Below, one piece after another: positions 51,201-59,609 of a DNA stretch of 64,000 nt (position 1 is the first letter of the stretch; each line of letters opens with the position of its first letter). The DNA is taken from NCBI GenBank assembly GCA_943371965.1, contig CALRWV020000007.1, positions 1 through 64,000 on the forward strand. The letters run 5' to 3'. The position numbers were made by a program, and so were the translations under genes. Source of the stretch: CALRWV02 sp943371965. Its GTDB lineage: Bacteria; Bacteroidota; JABWAT01. The notes under the pieces were generated by a model. The model was not told the origin of the DNA. It saw only the letters and a list, made by a program, of their open reading frames with translations, and made no database searches.

Positions 51201-53220
51201 CCAATCTTAAATCATCAGAATATTCTTCAGATTTGGAATCTCCGTAGATTTCAACATATGATTTTAAAATACCGTAAATCTGTTCTGCAATAGCACGTTC
51301 ATGGTCAATCAGAGGTTGATAAGCAGTTAGGTCTTTGTTGTCGTACTTATTATGCAGAACATCAACAAATTCAATAAAATCCTTCACATCCTGAATTTCA
51401 AGATGCTCTCTGAGAGTTTCTATCGGGTCTTTCAGCGATAAACTGAAATCAATAAACTGGTTGATTCCTGAACTGTTTTCGTCTGATATATTCAGCTGTT
51501 TGATATCCTGATAGATTTTTACCACAATAGAATAATAATCGGTATGCTGGCTGTGTGATTCCTGCAGTTTGCCGGTTTCAGCTTCTTCTTCAAGTCCAAG
51601 ATCCATATCTGAATTGTCGATTGGGCTTTCAACCTTTTCTTCAACTTCTGCTACAGAAGTTTCTTCTGAAAGACCCAACTCATCAGGCGTGGAAAAATCA
51701 TCCAATATTTCATCAGAAGCCAGTTCCTGTATGTCTGAAACAGATTCTTCAACAAGCGGTTCTTCAATGATTGAATCCAAATCATCAAAAGGTTCTTCTT
51801 CAATCTGATTTTCAATAACTGCTGCAGGTTCAGTCGTTTCAGTCAAAGTATCAACCGGGTTGGCAGTTTCAATGGGTGAACTTGTCTCTGTTTGTTCTCG
51901 GATTACCAGAGTGAAAATATTATATGTTTTTGCAGAAATATTATCAATTTCAGCAACCACGAAATCTCGATTAAAATCCGGATTATTGGAAATGGCATCC
52001 AGAAAATCACAGAACTCCATGTACTCAGGATTTTGGCTTACACTTCTGAAAGCAGCAATAGGTTCAGATGACTGCATCAAACCGCCAATTGCCTCATTTA
52101 AGATTGGAAAGTATTTATTGTCGGAATAGTTGGTTTCCCAATTTTGAATGATTTTTGACATCATCCAGTGAAAATTATCCTGATCGTCTTTTTCTGTTGC
52201 AACTTCTGCCAATTCGGGTTCAGGCGAACTTAATGCCGGTTCAGCAATTTCTTCAAGCAAATCAGTTTCTTCAACAAGCAATTCAGGTTCCGCAACTGTT
52301 TCTTCAACAGGAATAGTGTCTTCCAGAATATCTTCTACAAAATCCTGTATAACAGTTTCCTCTTGCAGAACAGCTTCATCCTGAATTTCTTCGATTGCTG
52401 GAACTGCAAGATCATCTGATTCCATCAGTGGCTGTTCTTCTTTGATCTGTGATTCTTCGATAACCTGAACGGGAGGAGTTTCTTTATGATAACCATTTGT
52501 TGATTTTTTAAACAGGTCATTTAGGTTGAAGCCAAGTGAAAACTGGGTCTTTTCACCGATCATGATTGGTGCTTCAGATACTTCCTCTTTAGTGATTGCT
52601 TCCGAACTGATTATTTCAGACTGAATTTCCTGAAAAGTCTGAATAGATTCTTTCACTTCATCATTTCTGAAATTTCGTTCAAACAGTTCAGCAAGTAAAT
52701 TCTTTGGAAGTTTCAAATCAAACGCTTCTATTGAATTGTTTTCGTTATTTTTCCTGACAGCTCCGTTGGTATTCCCAACTTGCTTTTCCTCTTCAGGAAC
52801 TGCAATATCTGAAGATGATATTTCAAAACCGGAGGTGTAATTTTTGATTAAAATCAGCCCGGAACTGTCATCAAGGGAAGCGAATCCGGAACGAAGATAA
52901 TTTGCAGTTTCCTTTGCCTGAGTCATCAGGGCTTTGAATTTTTCATCAAACGGATTTTCAGGATTCAGTTCATTTTTAACGGAAACGAGAAACTGTGTAA
53001 ATTCATTCAGAACAGCAATTGATTCAAAGTTTTTCAGTTCTGAAATTACATCTGAAGTCCGTTTTGTCTTTTCGAAAAAACTGGTAATGAGAGGAGAATG
53101 AGTATCTTTTGAAAGAAATAACGAAACTTCACCAAGAAAATGTTTGATTGCCTGATCAACATTGTCCTGTGAGGATCTTGGGCGGTTGCCAAGTAAATTT
53201 ATTTTTCTCCCTTTAAGCAT
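48268..53220 (-). CDS. cheA: Giant hybrid CheA histidine kinase with C-terminal receiver
   Basis: A 1650-residue chemosensory kinase. Residues 1 to about 850 are long acidic, repetitive linkers (Glu/Pro/Ile-rich) around three helical segments (about 15-120, 340-440 and 560-660) that seem related to one another. An HPt domain follows with A-H-T-L-K-G-S-A-G (His near 886). Next come the dimerisation helices, the HATPase (H-C-V-R-N-A-V-S-H-G near 1207 and D-D-G-N-G-I-D near 1255), a CheW-like domain (about 1335-1470) and a receiver ending the protein (I-M-T-D-L-E-M-P, Asp near 1581). It resembles PilL/FrzE-type kinases. A second, separate HPt protein is encoded just upstream. Confidence 0.93.
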   Translation of the reverse strand: MLKGRKINLLGNRPRSSQDNVDQAIKHFLGEVSLFLSKDTHSPLITSFFEKTKRTSDVISELKNFESIAVLNEFTQFLVSVKNELNPENPFDEKFKALMTQAKETANYLRSGFASLDDSSGLILIKNYTSGFEISSSDIAVPEEEKQVGNTNGAVRKNNENNSIEAFDLKLPKNLLAELFERNFRNDEVKESIQTFQEIQSEIISSEAITKEEVSEAPIMIGEKTQFSLGFNLNDLFKKSTNGYHKETPPVQVIEESQIKEEQPLMESDDLAVPAIEEIQDEAVLQEETVIQDFVEDILEDTIPVEETVAEPELLVEETDLLEEIAEPALSSPEPELAEVATEKDDQDNFHWMMSKIIQNWETNYSDNKYFPILNEAIGGLMQSSEPIAAFRSVSQNPEYMEFCDFLDAISNNPDFNRDFVVAEIDNISAKTYNIFTLVIREQTETSSPIETANPVDTLTETTEPAAVIENQIEEEPFDDLDSIIEEPLVEESVSDIQELASDEILDDFSTPDELGLSEETSVAEVEEKVESPIDNSDMDLGLEEEAETGKLQESHSQHTDYYSIVVKIYQDIKQLNISDENSSGINQFIDFSLSLKDPIETLREHLEIQDVKDFIEFVDVLHNKYDNKDLTAYQPLIDHERAIAEQIYGILKSYVEIYGDSKSEEYSDDLRLVKHEEDLHISDSDTENVFDEIEQPIAEDLIEESLQGDISLIEKSIVEPLADDNLLIEDSIEEPLLDDSGSIEDSLIEEPIVEESVTDELSELSEISELEEPLIEEPIQEMSDLDAISETPAKPAVSELDELSEISEEPVRPAKKETETAKPAAPAQVQESIARPTQNKVLDEIQKIFLVEADEYIQKLSNDLLQLEKELDNSSLIDSILRSAHTLKGSAGMMKFHNMNKLGHKMEDVFQFLRDEKVAAERELVDIMLKSTDLQQAMLNSLQQNGNDFAEGVDQAIFQLQEYLKKLEAKKEGSDYKEEKFVPVKAAAAPATTEHAVAEGGDNKMQQQGNRPVVAEQNLRINISTLNSLINLAAELLISRNRMTNQLGSMEGILNKLSKEKVMLQAIMKKFQGLAGKNDSEADFLSSEEQGILKDFADTEFDRFSDYDVIIRDLKGNISNYEDVSREIRELGDAFRQSILSVSSIANELNREIMGMRMVPVKHMFIRFQRSIRDIGREENKQVDLKVEGEETRLDKTVMEDVIEPIMHCVRNAVSHGIEMPDTRTSRGKNAEGLIILRAFQDGNQVVLEIEDDGNGIDPAKLKQSAINKKLISPERALSMTDSEAMELMFVPGFSTAEKVTTLSGRGVGMDVVKNVVTRFKGSVSVKSNIGKGSKFIIRLPLTLAINQSLLIQVAGRIYAFPLSVIDETLELKMDSIRRIGDQELISVRDQTVPLIHLSRVLSVDEDPSQMKSKYPVVILSDAGQKIGIRVDRLLGKEEIVIKTLGSHLKNVAGVVGATVLGDGSVVLIMDVGYLFQYWQGGGSVAPVIRSEIMSGFDQHEEVDSGVPKLEQSGAERRFETPKIAVKGKIRILCADDSVSIRKYVASLLSRERFDVTTAADGAEAFEYAERNTYDIIMTDLEMPKMHGYELISALRAKAAFNHIPIVILTARSGEKHRRRGLELGANAFLNKPFDVDELLNTIDGLLGK

Positions 53221-53620
53221 TTTGCGCTTCTACCTTCGACATGATAGTCTCATATTTTTTAGCAATGTCACGAAGAATAATGGTTTCGTTCAGTTCACCC
53301 ATTGCAATGTTTCGGATAAATTTCTGAATTATAACTGTCGATTCTCTGATGAATCCATCAATTTCAGAATCAAAGGGAAGTGTCTTTTGGGTAAGTGCAA
53401 GAAGTACTTTTTCAAGAAAACGGGCTACATGACTAGTGTTCATGAAACCAACCATGGCAGCTGCCCCTTTAATGGTATGTGCATGAATGTGCATATCGGA
53501 AAAGAGAGATTCCAAATCTTTCTTTTCTTCCAATTTTACAAGTGCCTGTTCTAAACTGTTTGAATGATCTGTTGCTTCTACAATGAACAATTCCATGATC
53601 TGGAGTTTGGTAAGCCCCAC
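53213..53620 (-). CDS. HPt-domain protein
   Basis: A 135-residue protein carrying one histidine phosphotransfer domain: an E-A-x-x-H-x-x-x-L helix, then H-I-H-A-H-T-I-K-G-A-A-A-M with the phosphoacceptor His near 48, and F-I-R-E-S-T-V. The start is GTG at 53620, nine bases after the cheR stop; an ATG at 53596 lacks a ribosome site. It overlaps cheA by 8 bp. It looks like an HPt segment split off from the kinase, providing a second phosphotransfer route. Confidence 0.8.
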   Translation of the reverse strand: MGLTKLQIMELFIVEATDHSNSLEQALVKLEEKKDLESLFSDMHIHAHTIKGAAAMVGFMNTSHVARFLEKVLLALTQKTLPFDSEIDGFIRESTVIIQKFIRNIAMGELNETIILRDIAKKYETIMSKVEAQNA

Positions 53621-53628
53621 CTGAAAAC

Positions 53629-54438
53629 CTACTTCTTTCTATAAACTAATGACTGGTTGAATCTCATTGCCTGAATTTTTTCACCCAGACCCCAACTTAT
53701 TTCAGATTCACCTAAAAATAAATATCCACCTTGTTTCAACGATTTAATCAATTTCTGCTTGACTCTTTCTGAATTTACTTCATCAAAGTAAATCAGGATA
53801 TTTCTAACAAAAATGATGTCATAATAGTTGTCCGCAAGCATTAAATCAGTAATATTTTTATGTATGTAATTAACCTTGCTGAGTAAACTATCTTTTAACT
53901 GCAATTTACTTTCTGAAACTTTATTGAAATACAAAGTTTCATGTTCCGGCAGCAATCCTCTGAGTTCAAGTTTAGAATATTCCCCAATTTTGGCTTTCAG
54001 AATGGCTTCCCTTGAAAGGTCAACCCCATCAATTTTAATGTCAATTGATTTTTTCTGGGCCGAGAGCGAATCCAGAAAGGTGAATAAAATTGAAAGGGGT
54101 TCCTGTCCGGTACTGCAACCGACACTCAGAACCTTCAATGTTTTTTCATTGGTGAACTCAGTCTTGTCAAAGAGTATGGGAAAAATGATTTCCCCGAGTA
54201 CGCGGAAATGATCCTGATTCCTGAAAAAGTAGCTTTCCTTTATCAGAAACATTTCTATCAGTTCCTGAAAATCTGAAGTATTTTCCTTCAGATAATCTTC
54301 AATTCTTTCTAAATCTATATTCTTTTCAGACAGAAATGAATCAAACTTTTTTTTGAAACTGAGGAACTGGTTTCGAGTTAAAACGAGTCCAGTTTCTTTG
54401 TTGATGAAATGTAAAATCGCCGAAATATCTATAGTCAA
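53629..54438 (-). CDS. cheR: CheR-type MCP methyltransferase
   Basis: A 269-residue SAM-dependent methyltransferase that methylates receptor glutamates. Visible features are the N-terminal helical domain, E-S-Y-F-F-R-N-Q-D-H-F (family T-x-F-F-R), the SAM motif L-S-V-G-C-S-T-G-Q-E-P-L-S, and F-V-R-N-I-L-I-Y-F-D. The start is TTG at 54438 with a weak ribosome site, 14 bp after the MCP gene, so coupling is likely. Confidence 0.9.
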   Translation of the reverse strand: MTIDISAILHFINKETGLVLTRNQFLSFKKKFDSFLSEKNIDLERIEDYLKENTSDFQELIEMFLIKESYFFRNQDHFRVLGEIIFPILFDKTEFTNEKTLKVLSVGCSTGQEPLSILFTFLDSLSAQKKSIDIKIDGVDLSREAILKAKIGEYSKLELRGLLPEHETLYFNKVSESKLQLKDSLLSKVNYIHKNITDLMLADNYYDIIFVRNILIYFDEVNSERVKQKLIKSLKQGGYLFLGESEISWGLGEKIQAMRFNQSLVYRKK

Positions 54439-54452
54439 AAATCAGTACTTAC

Positions 54453-56951
54453 TTAATTTGAGGTGATTTTCATTTCACTGTCCATGGCATAATAAGAGTT
54501 CGCTGGAGCTTCTCCCATAACAGTACCACCCGGTAATTTAAAACGAGATACTGACTGTGCCAGTCTCTTCGTCACTTCCACCAGATCGGTAGCAGAAGCT
54601 GCTGATTGACGTGATCCGATAAGAGACTGTTTTGCAATCTGTGACACTTCATTCATTGCCATTACTACACCTGCTGATGCAATATCCTGCTGCTTAGCTG
54701 CAAGTGAAATTTCCTGAATCAATTCTGTTGACTGCTGAACCACCGCACGGATTTTTTCAAGAGCCTGAGCTGCCTCATCGGCCAGTTTTGTACCTTTTTC
54801 AACCTCAGAAGTTCCTTTTTCCATGGCGTGTACCGCATCCTGAGTTTCAGACTGAATGGTCTGTACCAGCTGGGCAATATCGTTCGTAGCTTTTGCAGAA
54901 CGTTCCGCAAGTTCACGTACCTGATCCGCAACCACGGCGAATCCACGACCTGCTTCACCCGCTCTTGCAGCTTCAATTGTCGCATTCAAAGCCAACAAGT
55001 TCGTTTGTGACGCGATATCGTCAATTACCTGTACGATCTTACCGATTTCGAGTGAAGACTCACCCAAAGATTTAATTTTCTGTGCTGATTCCTGTACTGT
55101 AGCACGGATACGTCTCATACCCTCGATCGTTTCCAATACCGTGTTACCTCCCGATTGGGCTACTTCAGCTGCTTTGGAAGCTGCTTCTGCCGCGGAATCG
55201 GCGTTGTTTGCTACCTGCCTGATGGAGGCAGCCATTTCTTCTACCGCCGCAGATGCGTTCGTTACCTGAATGGACTGTTCTTCGGCACCATGCGCCATTT
55301 CTTCCGTAGATGCCAAGATCTCTTTGGCGGATTCACCTACCTGTTTGGCTACCGACTGTACTTCTTTAATCAAACGGCCCAAATCGTCCACCATCAAGTT
55401 GAACGAATCGGCCAACGCGCCCAACGCACCTTCAGTTACCGTTGCCCGTTGGGTAAAATCACCCTCTGCAGAGTTTGATACTACCACCAGCAAGTTGGTT
55501 AACTGCTTCTGCATGGAATCTCGTTCCGCTTCCGTTTCAATCAGTGCGGACAGACGCCGGATCATTTCGTCGAATCTTGAACCCAGTGTTTCAAATTCGT
55601 CACCGGTATGTATATTGGTTCTTGCCGTAAAATCTCCTCTTGCAACTCTATCCATCGTAACCAGAAGATCATCCACTGTAGTTGTAAGAGAACCAGACAA
55701 ACGTTGTGAGAAGACAAATGCGAATCCAAAACCCAGTGCTACCGAGACAACAAGCACAAGCACCGAAATCCAGAACAGGTTTCCTGCTGCTTTTTTGGAG
55801 TCGTCAATTACAGAACCGTAAATCTGGTAAGGTGTAGTTACAACACCATAACCGATAATGGGTTTTGGCTGTGCAGGATCAAAGTAAATATTTTGGGTGA
55901 GAGCTGAAATCTGTGAATAGGATTTATCAGTCACATTCGTGTTTAAGGCTGTTTCAAGATAGTTTCCACTGCTGTTCGCTTTTTCGAGTTCAGCGGAGGG
56001 AAATTCAACTCCAACACCATCTTTGTCAATATTTTCACCGAAGTTAAAAATCTCCGTTGATGCTATTCTCACATTTTGACATACCAAACTTGCAGTAGCA
56101 CGGTTTTTTTCAACAATAGAGTGGAAATTGACTTCAATGAACCTATTGTTTCTTGCAAGAACTTTTCCTGCAACTACAACTCCCAGCACATTTTGTGATG
56201 GATCAAGAATAGGTGCAACGGTAGCGGCTGTTAAACCGATAAAGACTTCGTTTGTTTTTCCGGAACTGTCTTTGGTTGAAAAACGGCACAAATCAGCAAG
56301 ATTGGTATAAATTTTACCTCCAATACTGTATTCCGGAGAGGTTTCAAGTACAAGTTCCTTTACCAGAATATCTTCAGGAAAAATCATCAGACCTGAAGTG
56401 GAAGCAAGAGTCTTCATTGCATTCTGAACAAATTTGCTGATTGGGCTGGAGTTTAAAGAATCATTGTAGGATTTAATATAAGAAATATCATTAGGTGAAA
56501 CTTCAGGTGTTTTGGATCGGGTAATTACTCTTCCTTTTGCATCAAGAATGGTGAAAAAACTTAAGTCATAAGAGACGGCACTTTCGTACACATAGTTATT
56601 CAGATTTTCACGGTTTGTTGATGTTGGGCTTTTGGTGTAAGTTTTAAGGAGGTTTTGAAATTCGGTTGATCCAACTGAAGTACCCACGTTATCCGAGATA
56701 GTGATACTTACTGTTGAAACTGCTTTGGTCAATATTTTTGCCTGTTCATCCATAGCTGCTTTTGCTGACTGGCTTTGTGTAACAGCTGATCTTTCTGACT
56801 GACGTACTGTAATAAAGTTAATTGTAATAAGAAGCGCTATTGCAATCAGCAATACCGGAATTGCAACTACTGTGATGAAGTTTCTCAGCAGTTTTCCCTT
56901 TACGGTACTTGATGCAAACAAACCGGAATTTTTACCTGAAGACCCCGCCAT
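54453..56951 (-). CDS. Methyl-accepting chemotaxis protein with periplasmic sensor
   Basis: An 832-residue transmembrane receptor. TM1 lies near 24-48, and a large periplasmic sensor (about 50-388) is of dCACHE-like size. TM2 lies near 388-411, followed by a HAMP domain (about 412-465) and a long cytoplasmic coiled-coil with the signalling tip around L-L-A-L-N-A-T-I-E-A-A-R-A-G-E-A-G-R-G (about 650-670). The C-terminus (M-K-I-T-S-N) lacks the CheR/CheB tethering pentapeptide. AAGGAGT is the ribosome site. As the first gene of the unit it sets the input for the CheA/CheW/MglA system; the ligand is unknown. Confidence 0.93.
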   Translation of the reverse strand: MAGSSGKNSGLFASSTVKGKLLRNFITVVAIPVLLIAIALLITINFITVRQSERSAVTQSQSAKAAMDEQAKILTKAVSTVSITISDNVGTSVGSTEFQNLLKTYTKSPTSTNRENLNNYVYESAVSYDLSFFTILDAKGRVITRSKTPEVSPNDISYIKSYNDSLNSSPISKFVQNAMKTLASTSGLMIFPEDILVKELVLETSPEYSIGGKIYTNLADLCRFSTKDSSGKTNEVFIGLTAATVAPILDPSQNVLGVVVAGKVLARNNRFIEVNFHSIVEKNRATASLVCQNVRIASTEIFNFGENIDKDGVGVEFPSAELEKANSSGNYLETALNTNVTDKSYSQISALTQNIYFDPAQPKPIIGYGVVTTPYQIYGSVIDDSKKAAGNLFWISVLVLVVSVALGFGFAFVFSQRLSGSLTTTVDDLLVTMDRVARGDFTARTNIHTGDEFETLGSRFDEMIRRLSALIETEAERDSMQKQLTNLLVVVSNSAEGDFTQRATVTEGALGALADSFNLMVDDLGRLIKEVQSVAKQVGESAKEILASTEEMAHGAEEQSIQVTNASAAVEEMAASIRQVANNADSAAEAASKAAEVAQSGGNTVLETIEGMRRIRATVQESAQKIKSLGESSLEIGKIVQVIDDIASQTNLLALNATIEAARAGEAGRGFAVVADQVRELAERSAKATNDIAQLVQTIQSETQDAVHAMEKGTSEVEKGTKLADEAAQALEKIRAVVQQSTELIQEISLAAKQQDIASAGVVMAMNEVSQIAKQSLIGSRQSAASATDLVEVTKRLAQSVSRFKLPGGTVMGEAPANSYYAMDSEMKITSN

Positions 56952-57372
56952 AAAACTTTACTCCTTAAAAACTATTACGAAAATACGCACAGAATATTGC
57001 TAATTGGGCATAAGTTACGAAAAACTTACGATTATTGTCAAGAATTTAAGGAAACAAATATAGGTTTTAAAAGAATTTACAGGAAATTTTGGAAGCCCTC
57101 AATAAAAAATTGCCTAATTGAATGAACTGTTTTTATCAATCCATTTCGAATTGCTTCAGACAATTGGACGACTAATTAAATATATAAAAACCGTTATTGG
57201 TTTCTTTTTTAAACAAAAGTATTCATAAGACTTGGAAAGCAATGGTTATATTAATTAATTCCATAGTTGCAGTTTTTGATGTTAAAAAGTGTAAATTGAA
57301 TTTAACAGTTAATCGCTCTATATTTACAGACTTGAATTTACTTATATAAAAATCGTTTCCCGGAAGGTCTTA
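56952..57372. other. Gene-free 421-bp divergent regulatory gap
   Basis: It separates the minus-strand chemosensory operon from two plus-strand roadblock genes. No reading frame or repeat is convincing. For the MCP side, a TTGACA lies on the minus strand (57041-57036), but the -10 about 18 bp further is poor (TAACTT). For the plus side, see the separate promoter entry. Confidence 0.5.
57296..57324 (+). promoter_or_regulatory. Candidate promoter for the roadblock gene pair
   Basis: TTGAAT (57296-57301) and TATATT (57319-57324) are 17 bp apart and point toward the gene at 57373, leaving a leader of about 42 bp with GGAAGG near its end. Confidence 0.45.
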
Positions 57373-57729
57373 ATGGAAAATATGAAAGCACTTTTGGAAA
57401 GCCTGGTATCAGTTGACGGGATTTCTGCCGCTGTTGTTATTGGGAAAGATGGGTTTGTTATCGACTCCATATCCAAATCTGACTTGGATACTGAAGTTAT
57501 CGGAGGAATTGTTTCAGGCGGAATACGCTCAACTGAAGATATGGGAACAGAATTGAATATCGGAACTCTTCACCAATCAATGATAGAATATGATAAAGGT
57601 GTCATTCTTTCAAAACTAATATCAACTGGCGGTGCAATTCTTGCAATTGTAGCAACCGAAAAAGCAGTAATTGGTAATATCCGGTATCAGCTTAACAAAT
57701 TTGGCGATCAAATTGCCAAACTTTTGTAA
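57373..57729 (+). CDS. Roadblock/LC7-domain protein
   Basis: A 118-residue single roadblock/LC7 domain: L-V-S-V-D-G-I-S-A-A-V-V-I-G-K-D-G-F-V-I at the start, then a glycine-rich G-G-I-V-S-G-G-I-R helix, and I-L-A-I-V-A-T-E-K-A-V-I-G. It is MglB-like in size, with GGAAGG upstream. Divergent from the MCP operon and next to another roadblock gene, it probably joins the GTPase polarity circuit. Confidence 0.85.
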   Translation: MENMKALLESLVSVDGISAAVVIGKDGFVIDSISKSDLDTEVIGGIVSGGIRSTEDMGTELNIGTLHQSMIEYDKGVILSKLISTGGAILAIVATEKAVIGNIRYQLNKFGDQIAKLL

Positions 57730-57789
57730 GTTATCATTGACTTTAATGGTCAGAAACACGTAACTTTTGGAAATTATTAAGGAAGCACT

Positions 57790-58308
57790 ATGGCAAAGTC
57801 GGGTAACCAGGATTTCAGACATGTCTATCTGAGCGAAAAACAGGTTGAACTTGCAAAGGATGTAATCAAGGATTTGTTTACTAAAACAGCAGCGACTGCA
57901 ATCCTGCTGGGTGACATGACTGGTCAGCTTATTGCAAAAACCGGTGGTTTACTTGACAAAGACCTGGAAGTTTTTTCTGTATTGGCAGCTTCAAACTTCA
58001 CAGCTACCAGTGAAATGGCAAGACTGATTGGAGAAAAGGCCAGTTTTGAAGTTCTATTTCATGAAGGTGAAGAAAGATCTATTTACCTGATGAGTATTGA
58101 TGACCGGTATATTCTTGAAATTATTTTCAAAGCGAATATTCCTCCTGGTACTGTCCGTATTTATTCAAAAAAAGCAAAAGCGCAATTGAAAGCGGTTATT
58201 GCTTCTGAATCAATGGAAGTTGATATCAGTGAAATCTTTGATGACAGTTTCTCCAGCCTACTTGATGAACAGTTTGATAAAACAATGGGTTCACAAGGCA
58301 AAAAATAG
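57790..58308 (+). CDS. Roadblock/LC7-like protein with C-terminal extension
   Basis: A 172-residue protein: a roadblock-like core (about 20-135; A-T-A-I-L-L-G-D-M-T-G-Q-L-I-A, A-A-S-N-F-T-A-T-S-E-M-A) followed by a charged C-terminal helix (about 140-172). An AAGGAAG site precedes the ATG. It follows the preceding roadblock gene by 60 bp and ends with a strong terminator. Its role is inferred from context: a GTPase regulator or scaffold. Confidence 0.78.
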   Translation: MAKSGNQDFRHVYLSEKQVELAKDVIKDLFTKTAATAILLGDMTGQLIAKTGGLLDKDLEVFSVLAASNFTATSEMARLIGEKASFEVLFHEGEERSIYLMSIDDRYILEIIFKANIPPGTVRIYSKKAKAQLKAVIASESMEVDISEIFDDSFSSLLDEQFDKTMGSQGKK

Positions 58309-58330
58309 TGTGAGATTTGAAAAATCATAT

Positions 58331-58375
58331 CCCATAAAAAAAATCCTCAATCTCATTGGGGATTTTTTTTATGGG
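58331..58375. terminator. Bidirectional rho-independent terminator
   Basis: Perfect 16-bp arms CCCATAAAAAAAATCC (58331-58346) and GGATTTTTTTTATGGG (58360-58375), with 13 bases between them, begin 22 bp after the roadblock-like stop. A and T tracts inside the arms supply the U run. Confidence 0.85.
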
Positions 58376-58386
58376 AATGGGTGATT

Positions 58387-58566
58387 GTCATCCTGAGTTT
58401 CTTGAAGGATGACGTTTTCGGTTGAAGATGACTTTATAAAGGATAACAGTTATAAATTAAAAGTAACTATTTATAACGTTCAAGTCATGGTTCTATCCTT
58501 CCGCTGACTGACTCACCATGACAAATGGAAAATAATCAGTCTTACTGAGCGGAGTAGAAGTATGAC
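58387..58566. repeat. Dispersed palindromic repeats upstream of rsmD
   Basis: Two copies are seen: GTCATCCTGAGTTTCTTGAAGGATGAC at 58387-58413 and GTCTTACTGAGCGGAGTAGAAGTATGAC at 58539-58566. Both are hairpin-like, with GTCAT/ATGAC-type ends. The second carries the GAGCGGAGT-GAAG core shared with the 24.8-kb and 61.7-kb copies. Confidence 0.65.
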
Positions 58567-58577
58567 GAAATCAACTC

Positions 58578-59126
58578 ATGAGAATTATTTCAGGACTGTA
58601 CAGAGGACAGCAAATTGAATCGCCTCCGGGTGATCATGTCAGACCAACGGGAGACAGAGTCCGCGAAAATATTTTCAATATTCTTGACAATAAATTCGGT
58701 TTCGATGATAAAATCGTAACCGAATTTTTTGCAGGATCAGGAGCACTCGGCATCGAAGCACTTTCAAGAGGTGCAGCACATTGTTCTTTTATCGATTCGG
58801 ATGTGAGATCAGTCAAAACCATCGAATCCAATGCAAAGAAGCTGAAAATCGAACCGAAAAAGTTTTCTGTCATCAAAACGGAAGCATTGAAATTCATAAG
58901 TTCAGATTCGGCGGACCACATCGATTTTATTTTTGCAGATCCACCTTATGACTGGAAAAAATTTGATCAGTTTTATACGCTCCTTGCTTCACAGGAAATA
59001 TTCAACGGGTCTGTTTTAATGTATGAATCAGAGAAAAATTACAAGCTCGGTTTCGATGAGTTTCTTTTCGATGAACGTTCTTATGGTATCACCAAAATCA
59101 GTTTTTTTAAAGTGACTAAACCGTGA
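58578..59126 (+). CDS. rsmD: 16S rRNA (guanine(966)-N2)-methyltransferase RsmD
   Basis: A 182-residue methyltransferase modifying G966 of 16S rRNA. Motifs are R-I-I-S-G-L-Y-R-G at the start, R-P-T-G-D-R-V-R-E-N-I-F-N-I-L, F-A-G-S-G-A-L-G-I-E-A-L-S-R-G and the N6/N2-type A-D-P-P-Y-D. Its stop overlaps coaD by 4 bp, the classic rsmD-coaD pair. Confidence 0.95.
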   Translation: MRIISGLYRGQQIESPPGDHVRPTGDRVRENIFNILDNKFGFDDKIVTEFFAGSGALGIEALSRGAAHCSFIDSDVRSVKTIESNAKKLKIEPKKFSVIKTEALKFISSDSADHIDFIFADPPYDWKKFDQFYTLLASQEIFNGSVLMYESEKNYKLGFDEFLFDERSYGITKISFFKVTKP

Positions 59127-59608
59127 CAAAATCAGCCATCTACCCCGGAACTTTTGACCCTATTACTTACGGTCACTTGAACGTTTTGGAACGTGCATGT
59201 AAACTGTTCGATCACGTTTATCTTACCATTGCAGTCAACAGCAGAAAGACTCCGCTTTTCACCCTTGAAGAACGGAAAGACCTGATTCTGGAATCCACCA
59301 AACACATTCCCAATGTATCAGTTGAATCCTTTGATGGGTTGCTTGTACGGTTTGCAGAAGAAAAAAACGCAATCTCAATTGTTAGAGGCATCCGTCAGGT
59401 TACCGATTTTGAATATGAATTCCAGATCGCGATGATGAACCACAAACTGAGTCCGGAAATCATCACCGTCTTTTTGATGCCCAACGAAAAGTACACATAC
59501 CTGAACAGCAGTATCATCCGCGAAGTATCACGGCTTGGAGGAAATGTATCAGATTTGGTACCTCCTCCGGTCTTAAACCAACTCCAACTTAAATTTAAGC
59601 GAGGTTAA
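59123..59608 (+). CDS. coaD: Phosphopantetheine adenylyltransferase
   Basis: A 161-residue enzyme of coenzyme A synthesis (4'-phosphopantetheine plus ATP to dephospho-CoA). The nucleotidyltransferase motif is Y-P-G-T-F-D-P-I-T-Y-G-H, with R-G-I-R-Q-V-T-D-F-E-Y-E and Y-L-N-S-S-I-I-R-E-V further on. The start is GTG, overlapping rsmD as GTGA. Confidence 0.96.
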   Translation: MTKSAIYPGTFDPITYGHLNVLERACKLFDHVYLTIAVNSRKTPLFTLEERKDLILESTKHIPNVSVESFDGLLVRFAEEKNAISIVRGIRQVTDFEYEFQIAMMNHKLSPEIITVFLMPNEKYTYLNSSIIREVSRLGGNVSDLVPPPVLNQLQLKFKRG

Positions 59609-59609
59609 C

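Noticed and set aside
54704..55821. Plus-strand frames of up to 183 codons opposite the MCP gene
   Set aside because: They are antisense shadows of the highly conserved signalling domain; no signal or family match.
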